Assembly (NCBI GenBank): GCA_030704615.1
Contig: CM060731.1
Span: 34,472,001 to 34,536,000, forward strand
DNA length: 64,000 nucleotides
Source of the DNA: Takakia lepidozioides
Taxonomy: Eukaryota; Streptophyta; Takakiopsida; Takakiales; Takakiaceae
Direction: 5' to 3'
Both the position numbers and the translations under genes were made by a program. The notes below the pieces were generated by a model. It saw only the letters and a list, made by a program, of their open reading frames with translations. It was not told the origin of the DNA and did not search any database. This document shows, piece by piece, positions 28,125 through 37,498 of this stretch. Each line of letters starts with the position of its first letter. Position 1 is the first letter of the stretch.

Positions 28125-28984
28125 CCAAGGGGCCACGTCGGTACTCTGGAGCTGTGGGCACCATCGAGCTTGATGATTTCATACAAGAGTTTGATAGTTG
28201 GTGTGATTTGCAGCAGATGCGCAATCCACAACTGTTTACGCCTTTTATGGCGTGGAATGGGCTGTTTCAACACCTTGAGGGGCCGCCCATGGATGACTAC
28301 CATGAGTTTAGGCGGGGACATGAGGTGGAGATTGAGGAATGGCGGGTGTATTGGTCACCTGACTATGTCTCCATCACTAGAGGCACAAGGGCAGTGGTGA
28401 CACCGGTAGCTACACCGGCAGCTTCTGCAAGCAGCAGTGGGACGTCAAGTGGAACAAGAGCTGGGAAGTCCACCCAAGCTCCTGCTACAGCACCAACACC
28501 TGTGCCTGCCTTTAATCCAGTTGTGGAGTTCTTCGAGAAGATAAGGAGAAACTATCAGGGGATAAAGACGGAGAAATTGCGGAGTTTGCAAGAGTTCCAA
28601 CGAAAGCCTGCCAAGAGTTTGAGGGAGGCTTACACTCGCATGAGGCGCTTGATAAACGTAACCCAAGGGGTTACAAAAGCTCAGGCAGTCCAGTTCTGGT
28701 ATGGGATCCTGGACAAGAAGTTGAGGAGAAGGGTACGGGATGCAACTCTCCTACAAGTGGACCAACCCACCTTAGCAAATGTGTTTTTGCTGGCAGAGCG
28801 GATAGAGCTCAATATGGTGGAAGAGCGAGTGGTCATGGTGGGGTTTGGTCAAGAGACACAACGAAGTGGGGCTCCTAGCCAACAACAACCATTACCCCAA
28901 TGTGCTCAAGGCAACAAGGGGGCTCAGGTGAAGCCCAGGGAAGGACAGAGATGATCTCAATTGTAGAGGTCACTTCCTTCATTC

Positions 28985-29062
28985 TAACAGAGCTGGCACA
29001 GCTGTAGTGCCCGTGGCAAATCCCATTGCCCGCTCTCGCTCATCTGCATTGGGCTCCACTGT
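28985..29062 (-). pseudogene. Fragment of a retroelement C5 methyltransferase, C-terminal motif
   Basis: The minus frame reads EPNADERERAMGFATGTTAV, nearly identical to the C-terminal motif in copy A (32784-34432). Only ~25 codons remain, joined directly to LTR-like sequence at ~29062. A rearrangement scar, not a gene. Confidence 0.75.
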
Positions 29063-29400
29063 CGTGCGCATACATATCGCTACACAACTACATCGCTGTC
29101 CAAACCACACCACACATATATGCACAATAAAGTAGTCTAGCACAATATGAGCTGCGCGACTGCCGCTCTCGTGAAGATAAGACAGACCAGGTGTCAAACT
29201 AAACTTGACACCTGATTTAACACTTGACCTAAATCCAAGTGTTAAATACAAATAACTAGTTTTATTCTAGCTGTTTTCACATTGTGCTTATTTAACTTGA
29301 CAGCTGTCGTGCGCATACATATCGCTACACAACTACATCGCTGTCCAAACCACACCACACATATATGCACAATAAAGTAGTCTAGCACAATCGCCCCCCT
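29063..29400 (-). repeat. Copy A 3' end: polypurine tract and LTR-start sequence, broken by a 155-bp repeat
   Basis: Reading minus: the polypurine tract CTAGGGGGGCGA (ending 29391) is followed by TGTGCTAGACTACTTTATTG to ACGACAGC (29389-29303). The 155-bp repeat (29302-29148) follows, then a second copy of the same ~87-bp LTR-start sequence (29146-~29060) that runs into the methyltransferase fragment. The copy C 3' end (60414-60512) has the same tract and a diverged version of the sequence. So the 3' LTR here is incomplete and rearranged. Confidence 0.55.
29148..29302. repeat. 155-bp repeat with TG...CA ends, copy 1
   Basis: By eye identical over its full length to 55170-55324 and in the same orientation. 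It starts TGAGCTGCGCGACTGCC and ends TTTAACTTGACA. It holds two perfect hairpins: AGGTGTCAA / TTGACACCT and AACACTTG / CAAGTGTT. No target duplication is visible at either copy. Confidence 0.85.
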
Positions 29401-29649
29401 AGCTGGTGGATAGGTCCCTCTACCTCCAGATAGCTACAAGATGTAATAGCCAGAGCCGTACTAAGTCCTCTATCACTGTCTTTATCGTGCTCAAACTCTA
29501 TCAACCAAGAGGTCGGGTACAAGAGTAGCCCCATCGTTAGTCGCCGTCTTGCAATCTATGAACTTGAGCCAAGATCTCGTGTGTTCAAGGTCTCCTAGTA
29601 GCTGGGCCTTGCGTTTCTTGTTAGCCTCCCATGGTTGTATCCACTCCCA

Positions 29650-31629
29650 CTATCCAATGCAATGTGGACATAACCAATCCCCATCCGGAACCATCTCAAG
29701 AGGTGGAGTCAAGCATCCCATATGCCAACCTCTAGAGCACCGATCACATACCAGCATGGTGGCTGCCCCTTTAGCAGACCCACACAACATGCACCTCAAA
29801 CCTGCAGATACCACTGCCAGGTTTGGGTCAATCCTGCCATCGACATTCGGAAGGTGACATGGCGCACAATTACGCACATGGTCCTTCCAAGTGATGCCAT
29901 CCCGACCCTCCAAGACCAAGACGCCTGAGGGCAAGACCTCTCGAACCCTCAAAATAACACGTCCTGCAGTCACATCCAGGGTCGTAGGAGCAGTCTGCTG
30001 CAGATAGACATAGTCACCAGGGTTGAATCTCCGAACCCCAGGACGATAGCCCCCACCACGTATGGTAGCATACCTCAACGTATCACGGTGTTGTGCAATG
30101 GCAAGGTTCTCGAAAGCCATAGGCATGACTCTCTTGAACAACTCTGCACGCTGCTCACATGCACGTGCCCACACGTCCGGATCGTCAAGGTTAAGAACTG
30201 TAGCAGCTTCTCTGCGAATGGATGTAGGCAAATCCGGCTCTCGGCCAAAGAGAAGAAAGTATGGTGAGAAGGAGGCAAGTGATGCTTGCTTGCTGAACCT
30301 GTAGCCCATGGCTAACCAGGGTAACTGAAGGTCCCAATCTCCTAGGTGTCCCTTCTGCAAGCCATACTTGCGCAAACCCCTCTTTACTGTCTGAACAACT
30401 CTCTCTGCCAAGCCATCGGCTTCAGGATGATCCCGAGAAGTGGTGCGGTGGTCTATCAAGGCCTTGTCACACAAAGCCTGAAACTCCCCCAAGAACTCTC
30501 TCCCTTGGTCCGTGAGTACCTCAGCTGGAGCACCGAATCGGCTAAGCACACAATCCAGGAATGCATACGCAGCTCCCTCACTAGCCTTATCAGGCAATGG
30601 AACCAATTCAATCCACTTGGAGAAGTGCTCCACCATCACCAACACGTACTTGTTGTGGCGCATGGTCAGTGGCAACGGCCCTGCGAAGTCAAGACTCCAC
30701 CTGTAGCCCAATCCCATGATCGGAAGAGGGTGCAATTGTGGAGTAGGGGCGTTGAATGAAGCACGCACCCTGTCACACACCATGCACCTAGCCACAAATT
30801 GTTGCACCTCTGTGTGCATACCACGCCACCAATACTGCCCCTGCAGTAGACTATGAGTGCGTCGCACCCCAAAATGCCCCAACTCCTCATGGGCATGCCG
30901 CACTAACCGTGCCCGCTGTGTTGGGTGAGGCACAATCCTCACTCGACCATCCTCCCACACTCGGAGCAGGTGTGTCCCCTCCCACCTGAACCTCTTGGCT
31001 CGTTGTAGGATCCGATCCCTCTCCTTGGCAGTCATAGTGGCTGCCGTGTCTCCACTGCGGAGGTAGTCCAACACAACTGAATCCTCATGTATATCTTTGG
31101 CGCCACCCTGCTCATTGCTGGCCTCAGGGTCCTCAGACACTTGATCTACAGTCATCCCTGTTGTAGGTCCAACCTGGCCTTCCGCTGCCAAGATACACAG
31201 AAATGCAGATGCATGCCATCCGGGCACCATCTCCTCGTCCGTCTCACCATGCCACCGAGCTCCAGTGTCATCCTGCTGGCTCGTGCATGGATTGCGACTC
31301 AACCCATCTGCATTTCGATTGACCAAACCCGGTCGATGCACCACCTGAAAGTCATACTCTTGAAGGATGAGTGCCCACCGTGCAAGCTTCCCCGTAAGCT
31401 TGTCTGACTCCATCAACCACTTGAGTGGTTGGTGATCCGTGACAAGGGTGAAGAGATTGCCGTATAGATAGCACCTGAAGTGTGCCACGGCCCACACTGC
31501 AGCTAAGCATTCTCCCTCATATGAGCTATACTTAGACTCTGCAGCATTGTTCGAGCGACTAGCATAAGCCACTACGAACTCTCTTCCCTCATCATCCACC
31601 TGTGTGAGCACCGCTCCAAGCCCCAGCAT
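29650..31629 (-). CDS. Retroelement copy A pol, 3' part: RNase H - integrase - PHD finger
   Basis: About 659 aa. RNase H: VVAYASRSNNAAESKYSSYE and VTDHQPLKWLMESDKLTGKL, then VHRPGLVNRNADGLSRNPC. Integrase: zinc-binding HAHEELGHFGVRRTHSLL with CMVCDRV; catalytic core DFAGPLPLTMRHNKYVLVMV, SRFGAPAEVLTDQGREF and HPEADGLAERVVQTVKRGL (D, D, E). After the core and a basic GDYVYLQQ region comes a C4HC3 PHD finger: CMLC, MLVCDRCSRGWHMGCLTPPL, DGDWLCPHC, ending at the stop. PHD fingers read histone-tail marks, so this may steer integration, as chromodomains do in chromoviruses. It is out of frame with the RT by a 1-base shift near 31.65 kb; otherwise open. Confidence 0.9.
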   Translation of the reverse strand: MLGLGAVLTQVDDEGREFVVAYASRSNNAAESKYSSYEGECLAAVWAVAHFRCYLYGNLFTLVTDHQPLKWLMESDKLTGKLARWALILQEYDFQVVHRPGLVNRNADGLSRNPCTSQQDDTGARWHGETDEEMVPGWHASAFLCILAAEGQVGPTTGMTVDQVSEDPEASNEQGGAKDIHEDSVVLDYLRSGDTAATMTAKERDRILQRAKRFRWEGTHLLRVWEDGRVRIVPHPTQRARLVRHAHEELGHFGVRRTHSLLQGQYWWRGMHTEVQQFVARCMVCDRVRASFNAPTPQLHPLPIMGLGYRWSLDFAGPLPLTMRHNKYVLVMVEHFSKWIELVPLPDKASEGAAYAFLDCVLSRFGAPAEVLTDQGREFLGEFQALCDKALIDHRTTSRDHPEADGLAERVVQTVKRGLRKYGLQKGHLGDWDLQLPWLAMGYRFSKQASLASFSPYFLLFGREPDLPTSIRREAATVLNLDDPDVWARACEQRAELFKRVMPMAFENLAIAQHRDTLRYATIRGGGYRPGVRRFNPGDYVYLQQTAPTTLDVTAGRVILRVREVLPSGVLVLEGRDGITWKDHVRNCAPCHLPNVDGRIDPNLAVVSAGLRCMLCGSAKGAATMLVCDRCSRGWHMGCLTPPLEMVPDGDWLCPHCIG

Positions 31630-32783
31630 GCTCCAATCTGTATGCAGCTGAAAAGGACGCCCCTGATAGGTCGTCTCAAGATGGGCGCCGAGGTCAACCT
31701 CGCCTTGAGCTCTTGAAAAGCTTGTTCTTGCTCATCTTCCCACTGCCACTCCTGGTCCACCTTGGTCAGCTTGGTTAGAGCCTTTGCAATGGCACTAAAT
31801 CCCTTAACAAACCGTCTGTAATAGTTTGCTAACCCCATGAAAGCTCGAACTCGGCTCACATCCGTGGGACGTGGAACCTGTGCAATGGATTCTACCTTAG
31901 TCTGCTGTACCCCCAATCCTCCAGGATATATCATGTGACCCAGGTACTCAATCTGGTTGTGGAAAAACTTGCACTTGCCCGGATGTAACTTCAATCCGTG
32001 CGTCCTCAAGCGCTCAAATACCCCCTGAAGGTGTCTCTCATGCTCCTCCACCGCAGCACTAAAGATGATGATGTCATCTATGTAGCACCGAGCAAACTCC
32101 ACCCCTGCTAGAATCCTGTCCATGACTCTTTGAAACTCAGCGGGAGCGTTTTTAAGCCCAAATGGTAAGAACCGCCACTGGTATAGGCAATCCTTCCCGT
32201 GCTCATTGATCCCCCAGAATGCCGTCTTTTGCTTATCCGCCTCCTTGATCGGCAACTGGTGATATCCGGATCGTAAATCCAACGTGCTAAAGACCTTGGA
32301 ATGCCCAATGGCATCAAAGATCTCCTCTGGTGTTGGCATGGCATACCTATCGGACTTGGTCTGACGATTTACAGGCCGGTAATCACCGCACATACGTCTC
32401 TCCGTCCAATTGCCATAGACATCCTTCTTAGCTGGCATCACTGTGGCTGAAGCATACTCTCCACCAGAGAGCTCCACCAAACCTGCCTCCCAGAGATCTT
32501 GAGTCCTCATCTGAATCAAAGACCTCTCCATGTCACTGTATCTATAGGGTCTCCGAAAGATTGGCGTGTCAGTGGCCAACTCAATACGGATCTCTTGACC
32601 CTTCAGTGCTCCCAAGTCCTTCAAACTGAAGGCAAAGCAATTCCTGTAAGCCCTCAGGAACCGCCGTATACGTCGTCTCTCTCCTCCGGTGACAATGGGT
32701 CCAATGCCAGGCTCCCAATTGTCCTCCGTAACTGCAACCTTAAGTCCAGTGGGCTTAGAGGTAGAGGACCCGTCCCGTGGTTG
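31572..32783 (-). CDS. Retroelement copy A reverse transcriptase (Gypsy type)
   Basis: Reading starts after the UAG at 32784-32786 and is open at once (QPRDGSSTSKPTGLKVAVTE), with RNCFAFSLKDLGALKGQEIR as the usual Gypsy RT lead-in. Conserved blocks: RRMCGDYRPVNRQTKSDRYA, FSTLDLRSGYHQLPI, FLPFGLKNAPAEFQRVMDRI, the active site YIDDIIIFS, CKFFHNQIEYLGHMI, and the connection AFMGLANYYRRFVKGFS. Near 31.65 kb the frame slips (GVLFSCIQIG replaces the RNase H start, which continues in the next frame). The catalytic Asp pair is intact. Confidence 0.92.
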   Translation of the reverse strand, partial: QPRDGSSTSKPTGLKVAVTEDNWEPGIGPIVTGGERRRIRRFLRAYRNCFAFSLKDLGALKGQEIRIELATDTPIFRRPYRYSDMERSLIQMRTQDLWEAGLVELSGGEYASATVMPAKKDVYGNWTERRMCGDYRPVNRQTKSDRYAMPTPEEIFDAIGHSKVFSTLDLRSGYHQLPIKEADKQKTAFWGINEHGKDCLYQWRFLPFGLKNAPAEFQRVMDRILAGVEFARCYIDDIIIFSAAVEEHERHLQGVFERLRTHGLKLHPGKCKFFHNQIEYLGHMIYPGGLGVQQTKVESIAQVPRPTDVSRVRAFMGLANYYRRFVKGFSAIAKALTKLTKVDQEWQWEDEQEQAFQELKARLTSAPILRRPIRGVLFSCIQIGACWGLERCSHRWMMREESS

Positions 32784-34432
32784 CTATGCTGCAACCTCTT
32801 GAGCAGTACCCCCTTCCTGCTCAGTCAATGACAAAGCCTCATCCTGCCCCATCATCTCATCATTGAGAACCTCCTCATCCCGAGAAGAATCCCCAACCTC
32901 ATCCATCACAGCTGCCTTCGCTGCCAACTCCCTCTGAACCTCGAGCACCTCCCACATGTGCCATGGATGTCTACACCTCGTGGTCCTCACCGGCTCGCCC
33001 CCACTCGCTGCCTGTACCGTCTCGGTAGGCAGAGAGACCGTCAAGGGAAGTGCACTCCGCACTCTACGTTGCTCAGCCATAGCCAAGCTGACAATCCAGG
33101 TCAAGCAATTGAGATCCATTGCTTGCCCCAACACCTGACGACGTGATGCCTCAGAAAGAGAAGGCACCGCCGTGGTCCCAGTGGAAAACCCCATAGCCCG
33201 CTCTCGCTCGTCGGCATTAGGCTCCACTAACTGCTGCAACTGAGCATCCCACAGGAGGCCAGGTCCACCATCCCGAAAAGCATGGGATCCTGGGAAGCTG
33301 AGCAGTGTAGGTAATGCTGCTCGTGGTTGACCCACCCTGTTGACCACTGCCAAAGGCGAACGGTCATCGTGTCTCACACGTTGAGACTGCCTTCCTGTGT
33401 CCAAAATGCCATCCACGGTGAGGTGTGCTGGCCGCTGCCCCCCATCAAATGCACGCTTGAGCAGTGCGGGTGGCATCAAGTTAGTCCACCATAGTCGTGG
33501 ACGATGAGCCCGTGACCCCACTGCAGCTGCATCCAGCAACACTGCTGACCCAAGCCACGACCGGACTTGATGCACACTGGCCATCACCCTGGCCCGAGAA
33601 TCACCCATCAGTGGTACATTCTCCAAGATGTATGCTGGAGATACAGCTTGATGAAGCTGCAAGCAGCGCAAAATCCGCACCATCTCCCAAAACAGACCCG
33701 TCCTCGAGTCTCGTAATCCATTGCCATGCCCGGCTGATGAATGCCCTTGGCAGGGCCAACCTGCCACTATCAAATCAATAGAGCCAACCTGCTCCAAATC
33801 TTGCGCCCCCAACAAGGAAATGTCTGCTGGCAAGGCTTGTTGGTATCCACGAACTGCAGACACAGGCAACAAGTCAGGGTACTGCTGTACCAACTGAGCC
33901 ACATGGCGCAGTGAGACGCGTCGTGCAGTCTCATCCCTCTCCACATACAGGTAACGCCTTACCCGCACACCTGCCTGTAGCACAGCAGCCAATCCGGTGC
34001 TGATCCGCCAAACAAGTCCAGAAGGCAAATGCCTTCATCCGGCCGCTGCCATACAAGAGGTGTGGTGTCCAATGGCGACAACTGAGGTGGCCCTGGTGCA
34101 ATCACCGAACTCTCCTCCTCTCCTGACGGTACAAAAGCTTCTTCCCAAGCTTGTTGCACCCGTCCATCAGCAGCTTGCTGCAAATCTTTGCTCGTACCCC
34201 ACAACGGGGTGTGAGCAACCATGGCAGGCAACTCCGCCGTACCATGCATGTCATCCTGCTCTGCTGGAGGTGGCACATCCTCTGCATAGGCATTGCCTTC
34301 CAGCAACTCTCCAGGCCAGCTGACTGCAGCTGTGAAGGCGGCTAGTGTTGGCATCTTGCCCCGCTGAGCAGCTGCAATACCCCCAATGAATGTCACAGGG
34401 AGCTGTGCACGGCGACCATCCCTGACTGCCAT
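32784..34432 (-). pseudogene. Retroelement copy A C5-cytosine DNA methyltransferase domain (between protease and RT), one frameshift
   Basis: Transfers methyl from SAM to cytosine C5. Frame 33959-34432 ends in the SAM motif ICLLDLFGG; one base is lost or gained there and the domain goes on in the frame ending at 32784: STGLAAVLQAGVRVRRYLYV (motifs I-II), DLIVAGWPCQGHSSAGHG (IV, catalytic Cys), AYILENVPL (VI, ENV), SRAHRPRLWWTNL (VIII-like), ERERAMGFSTGTTAV (IX-like) and RRQVLGQAMDLNCLTWIV (X). The unpermuted I-to-X order argues against a DRM origin and suits a DNMT3-like or bacterial-type enzyme. A linker (RHPWHMWEVLEVQRELAAKA) follows, then UAG. Copy C has the same fusion with motif I in frame, so the domain belongs to the family. 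The frameshift should inactivate this copy. Confidence 0.88.
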
Positions 34433-36348
34433 CCAGGCCTGTAGGATGCTGACTCCTCCCAGAAATCCAGGGTGAAGCCCATGGGGTATAACACTGCCCC
34501 ACCAACGAGGACATCGTAAGAGACCGCGTCTGTCACAATGGCCTTGGCTCGCATCACTGAGCCATCTACAGGATGATCCGGCTGCAGTCTAATAGCCAAC
34601 TGATGCCGTGTCATGCCGCGAGCCTGCTCTGATCCTCCCAGAGATGTCTGTATCTGGAAAGGACAAGGCTCCATATCCGCCTCCATGAGGCCCAAACCTG
34701 CAATAGCAGCTCTGCCCAACATCAGTGGCTGAGCTCCTGAGTCCAACAAGACCCGCAGTGGCCGGTACTTCTTGCCTGCCGGTCCACTCAAAGTGAAAAT
34801 GCCTCCCTGGTTGTCTAACAAGACAACTCCAGGTGTCACCATGGCGCGCTCAAAGGCTGGCCTAGCTGGCAGCTCCGTCAATCTGGCAGCTGCAGCTTGC
34901 CAGGGCGCTGCCGTGGCAGTCTTGACCCTCAAATCCGAGGATCCCTCTGCCACTACACCTTCCACTAACTCCGCAGAAGATGAAGTGACCTCTCCACTCT
35001 CACAGAGTGTTGCTGCTAGTCTGAACACTGCAGCTGGTCTCACTCCCGGCGTCGCAATCATGGTTGCCGAGAACAATGGGGCTTGACACACAGAGGTGGC
35101 TGCCCCCAACAACACACCGGCCGCACTAGCCTTGGCAGCAGGAGTCAATGCTGCACGTGTAGCTCTCCCCAATGGCATAGTAACCTCCGCCTCGGTAACA
35201 GTCGGGCGAGAACTAGGTGCCATGGATGGCGTCGACACAGTCTCCGCCAATGTGAATGACTGAGGAAGCCTTGCCTGACGGCTTGCCTCCCCACGCTGTG
35301 GATCCAATTCCACCTCTGCACCTCGTGGCTCAGGAACTCGTGCTGCTCCTCGAGTCACGGCTGCAGCAGACTCCACCTGCTTTAGTGGTAGTGCTGCTCC
35401 GCACATAAATCCCATGCCTCCCATATCTCCTCCCTCAGGAGCAGGAGGTGGACCATCCCGCCTGGGAGCCGGTACCGCCTGAGCTATAGCCATGGCAGCG
35501 AGCCTCTGCTCTAGCTGCTGAAGCCGGTTGGCCATGCCTTGATCAACGCCCTGACCTCCGCGTCCTTGGCCATGTTGAGCTTGCCCTTGGCCTGCACCTC
35601 GTGCCCGACCACCTCGTCCTCTCTGGGCTGGTCCACCTCGCCCCCGGCCACCATTGTTCCCTTGGAACTGGCCTGGGCGCAACTCAGGATGTAAGTCATA
35701 ACACTGGGCATCTCCATGCCCATATTTGCCACAATGCCCACACTGCAACTGTGCAGGCTGTGCTTGTGCCGGCCTTCTGCCACTCTCTGGGCAATCTCTT
35801 TTGACATGGGGTCCTCCACATGTCCAACATATCACCCCTGGTTGCTGTTGGCCTGCAAAAGATGCCACGGGCCTTTGCACCTGAGGCCCCCTGTAAGCTC
35901 CATGGAACTTGGGCTGGGCAACCTTGCCCCCCTGTCCACGCTGTTGGGCAGTCCCTTGTGCTTGTGGGCTGACAGCTGTGCCCCGTACAGGCATGTCCTT
36001 GCCAAATCCAATTGTAACAACTCGTTCCTCCACCATGTTGAGCTCAATCCGCTCAGCCAGCAGAAACACATCTGCTAATGTGGGTTGGGCTGCTTGTAAC
36101 AGGGTTGCATCTCGCACCCTTCTCTTGAGCTCCTTGTCCAGAATTCCATACCAAAACTGGATTGCCTGAGCTTCAGTAACCCCTTGGGTCACACTTATCA
36201 AGCGCCTCATACGAGTGTACGCCTCTCGCAGGCTCTCACTGGGTTTGCGCTGGAAGTCTTGCAAACTTCGCAGCTTCTCTGTCCGTACACCTTGGTAGTT
36301 CCTCCGCAACTCCTGGAAGAACTCCACCACCGGGTTGAATCTAGGCAC
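34393..36348 (-). CDS. Retroelement copy A gag C-terminal part and aspartic protease
   Basis: About 651 aa. Capsid-like block (FNPVVEFFQELRRNYQGVRT, FWYGILDKELKRRVRDATLL), then two CCHC knuckles: CWTCGGPHVKRDC and CGHCGKYGHGDAQC. A Gly/Arg/Gln-rich tail (GRGRGGPAQRGRGGRARGAG) and a long Ala-rich spacer follow. The protease has LLDSGAQPLMLGRAAIAGLG (active-site DSG) and later YDVLVGGAVLYPMGFTLDF. It ends at 34393; the methyltransferase continues in another frame that overlaps by ~40 nt. Joined to the N-terminal gag by a 1-base frame change near 36.34 kb. Confidence 0.9.
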   Translation of the reverse strand: MPRFNPVVEFFQELRRNYQGVRTEKLRSLQDFQRKPSESLREAYTRMRRLISVTQGVTEAQAIQFWYGILDKELKRRVRDATLLQAAQPTLADVFLLAERIELNMVEERVVTIGFGKDMPVRGTAVSPQAQGTAQQRGQGGKVAQPKFHGAYRGPQVQRPVASFAGQQQPGVICWTCGGPHVKRDCPESGRRPAQAQPAQLQCGHCGKYGHGDAQCYDLHPELRPGQFQGNNGGRGRGGPAQRGRGGRARGAGQGQAQHGQGRGGQGVDQGMANRLQQLEQRLAAMAIAQAVPAPRRDGPPPAPEGGDMGGMGFMCGAALPLKQVESAAAVTRGAARVPEPRGAEVELDPQRGEASRQARLPQSFTLAETVSTPSMAPSSRPTVTEAEVTMPLGRATRAALTPAAKASAAGVLLGAATSVCQAPLFSATMIATPGVRPAAVFRLAATLCESGEVTSSSAELVEGVVAEGSSDLRVKTATAAPWQAAAARLTELPARPAFERAMVTPGVVLLDNQGGIFTLSGPAGKKYRPLRVLLDSGAQPLMLGRAAIAGLGLMEADMEPCPFQIQTSLGGSEQARGMTRHQLAIRLQPDHPVDGSVMRAKAIVTDAVSYDVLVGGAVLYPMGFTLDFWEESASYRPGWQSGMVAVHSSL

Positions 36349-36986
36349 ATTGTAGCTGTGGCAGGAGGAGTAGTAGCACCTTCTGAACTGGTACCACCTG
36401 CAGAAGTACCAGCACTACCTGCTCCACTACTAGTGCTGGCAGTGGGAGCTATTGGTACTGATGCAGCTACTGGTCGCGTCATGCCTCGAGTAATGGAGAT
36501 GTAGTCAGGTGACCAATACATCCTCCACTCCTCAATCTCTGCTTCATGTCCTCGCCTGAACTCGTGGTAATCGTCCATAGGCGGGCCTTCCAAATGCTGG
36601 AACAGTCCCTTCCACGCCATGAATGGGGTGAATAGATGTGGATTGCGCATCTGCTGCAAATCACACCAGCTGTCGAACTCCTGGATAAAGTCATCCAACT
36701 CGATTGTGCCCACAGCTCCAGAGTACCTACGAGGCCCCTTGGTAGCTCCATACATCTCCTCCATGTCGTCCCACAACAATGGCGAATGAAAGTGCACACC
36801 TGTTGATGAAGCCTCCGAGCCTGTGTCTGACTCTACAGTAATTGAGGGTGGCGGTGAAGGTGGTCTGAACCGAATACCTCGTCTTGTGAACCCACTCTCA
36901 CTGTTACTGCCTGTAGCCGTACTCCCCTCAAAACCCTTGGGTAACTCCGTAATGACACTCACAATGTGCACCTCCTCCAGTGACAC
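36207..36986 (-). CDS. Retroelement copy A gag N-terminal part
   Basis: Starts MSLEEVHIVSVITELPKG. Shares GFTRRGIRFRPPSPPP, LLWDDMEEMYGATKGPRRYS and GAVGTIELDDFIQEFDSWCD with copy B. Real homology ends near 36.35 kb, after a Thr/Ala/Ser linker; the next block (FNPVVEFF) is in the frame of the following entry. In copy B the two parts are one frame, so this is a mutation or, less likely, a programmed shift. Confidence 0.85.
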   Translation of the reverse strand: MSLEEVHIVSVITELPKGFEGSTATGSNSESGFTRRGIRFRPPSPPPSITVESDTGSEASSTGVHFHSPLLWDDMEEMYGATKGPRRYSGAVGTIELDDFIQEFDSWCDLQQMRNPHLFTPFMAWKGLFQHLEGPPMDDYHEFRRGHEAEIEEWRMYWSPDYISITRGMTRPVAASVPIAPTASTSSGAGSAGTSAGGTSSEGATTPPATATMCLDSTRWWSSSRSCGGTTKVYGQRSCEVCKTSSANPVRACERRTLV

Positions 36987-36999
36987 TATAAGGCTCTAG

Positions 37000-37480
37000 T
37001 ACTAATCTAATAGTGACACGGGTGGGCACCTGTTGCAGTCTAAGGGTCATATCCCAGTGGCTCAGGGCACCTGCACCTGCATCCACCGCAAGAACTCCTA
37101 TGGTTGGCTGGTCATCAACCCAGCCTCACCATAGAAGAAACACTGGTGGTCTTGCTGGTCATCACTCCAGCCTCACCACCGACAGCATACTCTAGGATTG
37201 ACCGGTGATCAAATCCGGCCTAATCCCTATGAAAGCAAGCGCCCACACAAAACCAACATGGCGCACAGTCAAGCATGCAGGTGTTGGGGGGGATCCAAAC
37301 ACAAGAAATCAAAACATCAACACCCCCACACCAAAATCCAGCTGCAATGCTGATCCTGCAGAATATCCCAGCCCAAAACCCCGGACTGACTGGCCTCCAC
37401 CAAGAGAGGCTTTGGCAACTACAAGTATAAGGTAATGAAAATAGTACAGAGATGGAGGGGAAGAATAGAAGCCCGACCAA
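37000..37480 (-). promoter_or_regulatory. Copy A leader/LTR-end region upstream of gag
   Basis: Homologous, inverted, to 26.29-26.69 kb in copy B (shared blocks GTGTTTGGATCCCCCCC, CCTGCATGCTTGACTGT, GTGAGGCTGGGTTGATGACC). TTAGTACTAGAGCC, minus strand near 36.99 kb, loosely resembles an initiator-tRNA primer site (TGGTATCAGAGC), but not closely enough to assert. Confidence 0.45.
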
Positions 37481-37498
37481 GCAAGATCTAATCCTGAT

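Larger units (their letters stand above)
26766..28954 (+). pseudogene. Retroelement copy B gag, split by an inserted element
   Basis: Gag-like protein homologous to copy A. The first part (26766-26980) has GYTRRGVRFRPSSPS and LLWDTMEEMYGTTKGP. After the 1.14-kb insertion (26981-28124) it resumes in the target duplication with RRYSGAVGTIELDDFIQEFD, then WRVYWSPDYVSITRGT, a Ser/Thr/Ala/Pro linker, and the capsid-like block FNPVVEFFEKIRRNYQG, FWYGILDKKLRRRVRDATLL, AERIELNMVEERVV. It stops at 28954 without zinc knuckle, protease or pol, so the copy is also 3'-truncated. Without the insertion the reading frame would be continuous. Confidence 0.85.

Noticed and set aside
36207-36480. Programmed frameshift between the copy A gag halves
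   Set aside because: Copy B reads the same region in one frame and no slippery heptamer was evident, so a mutation is simpler.
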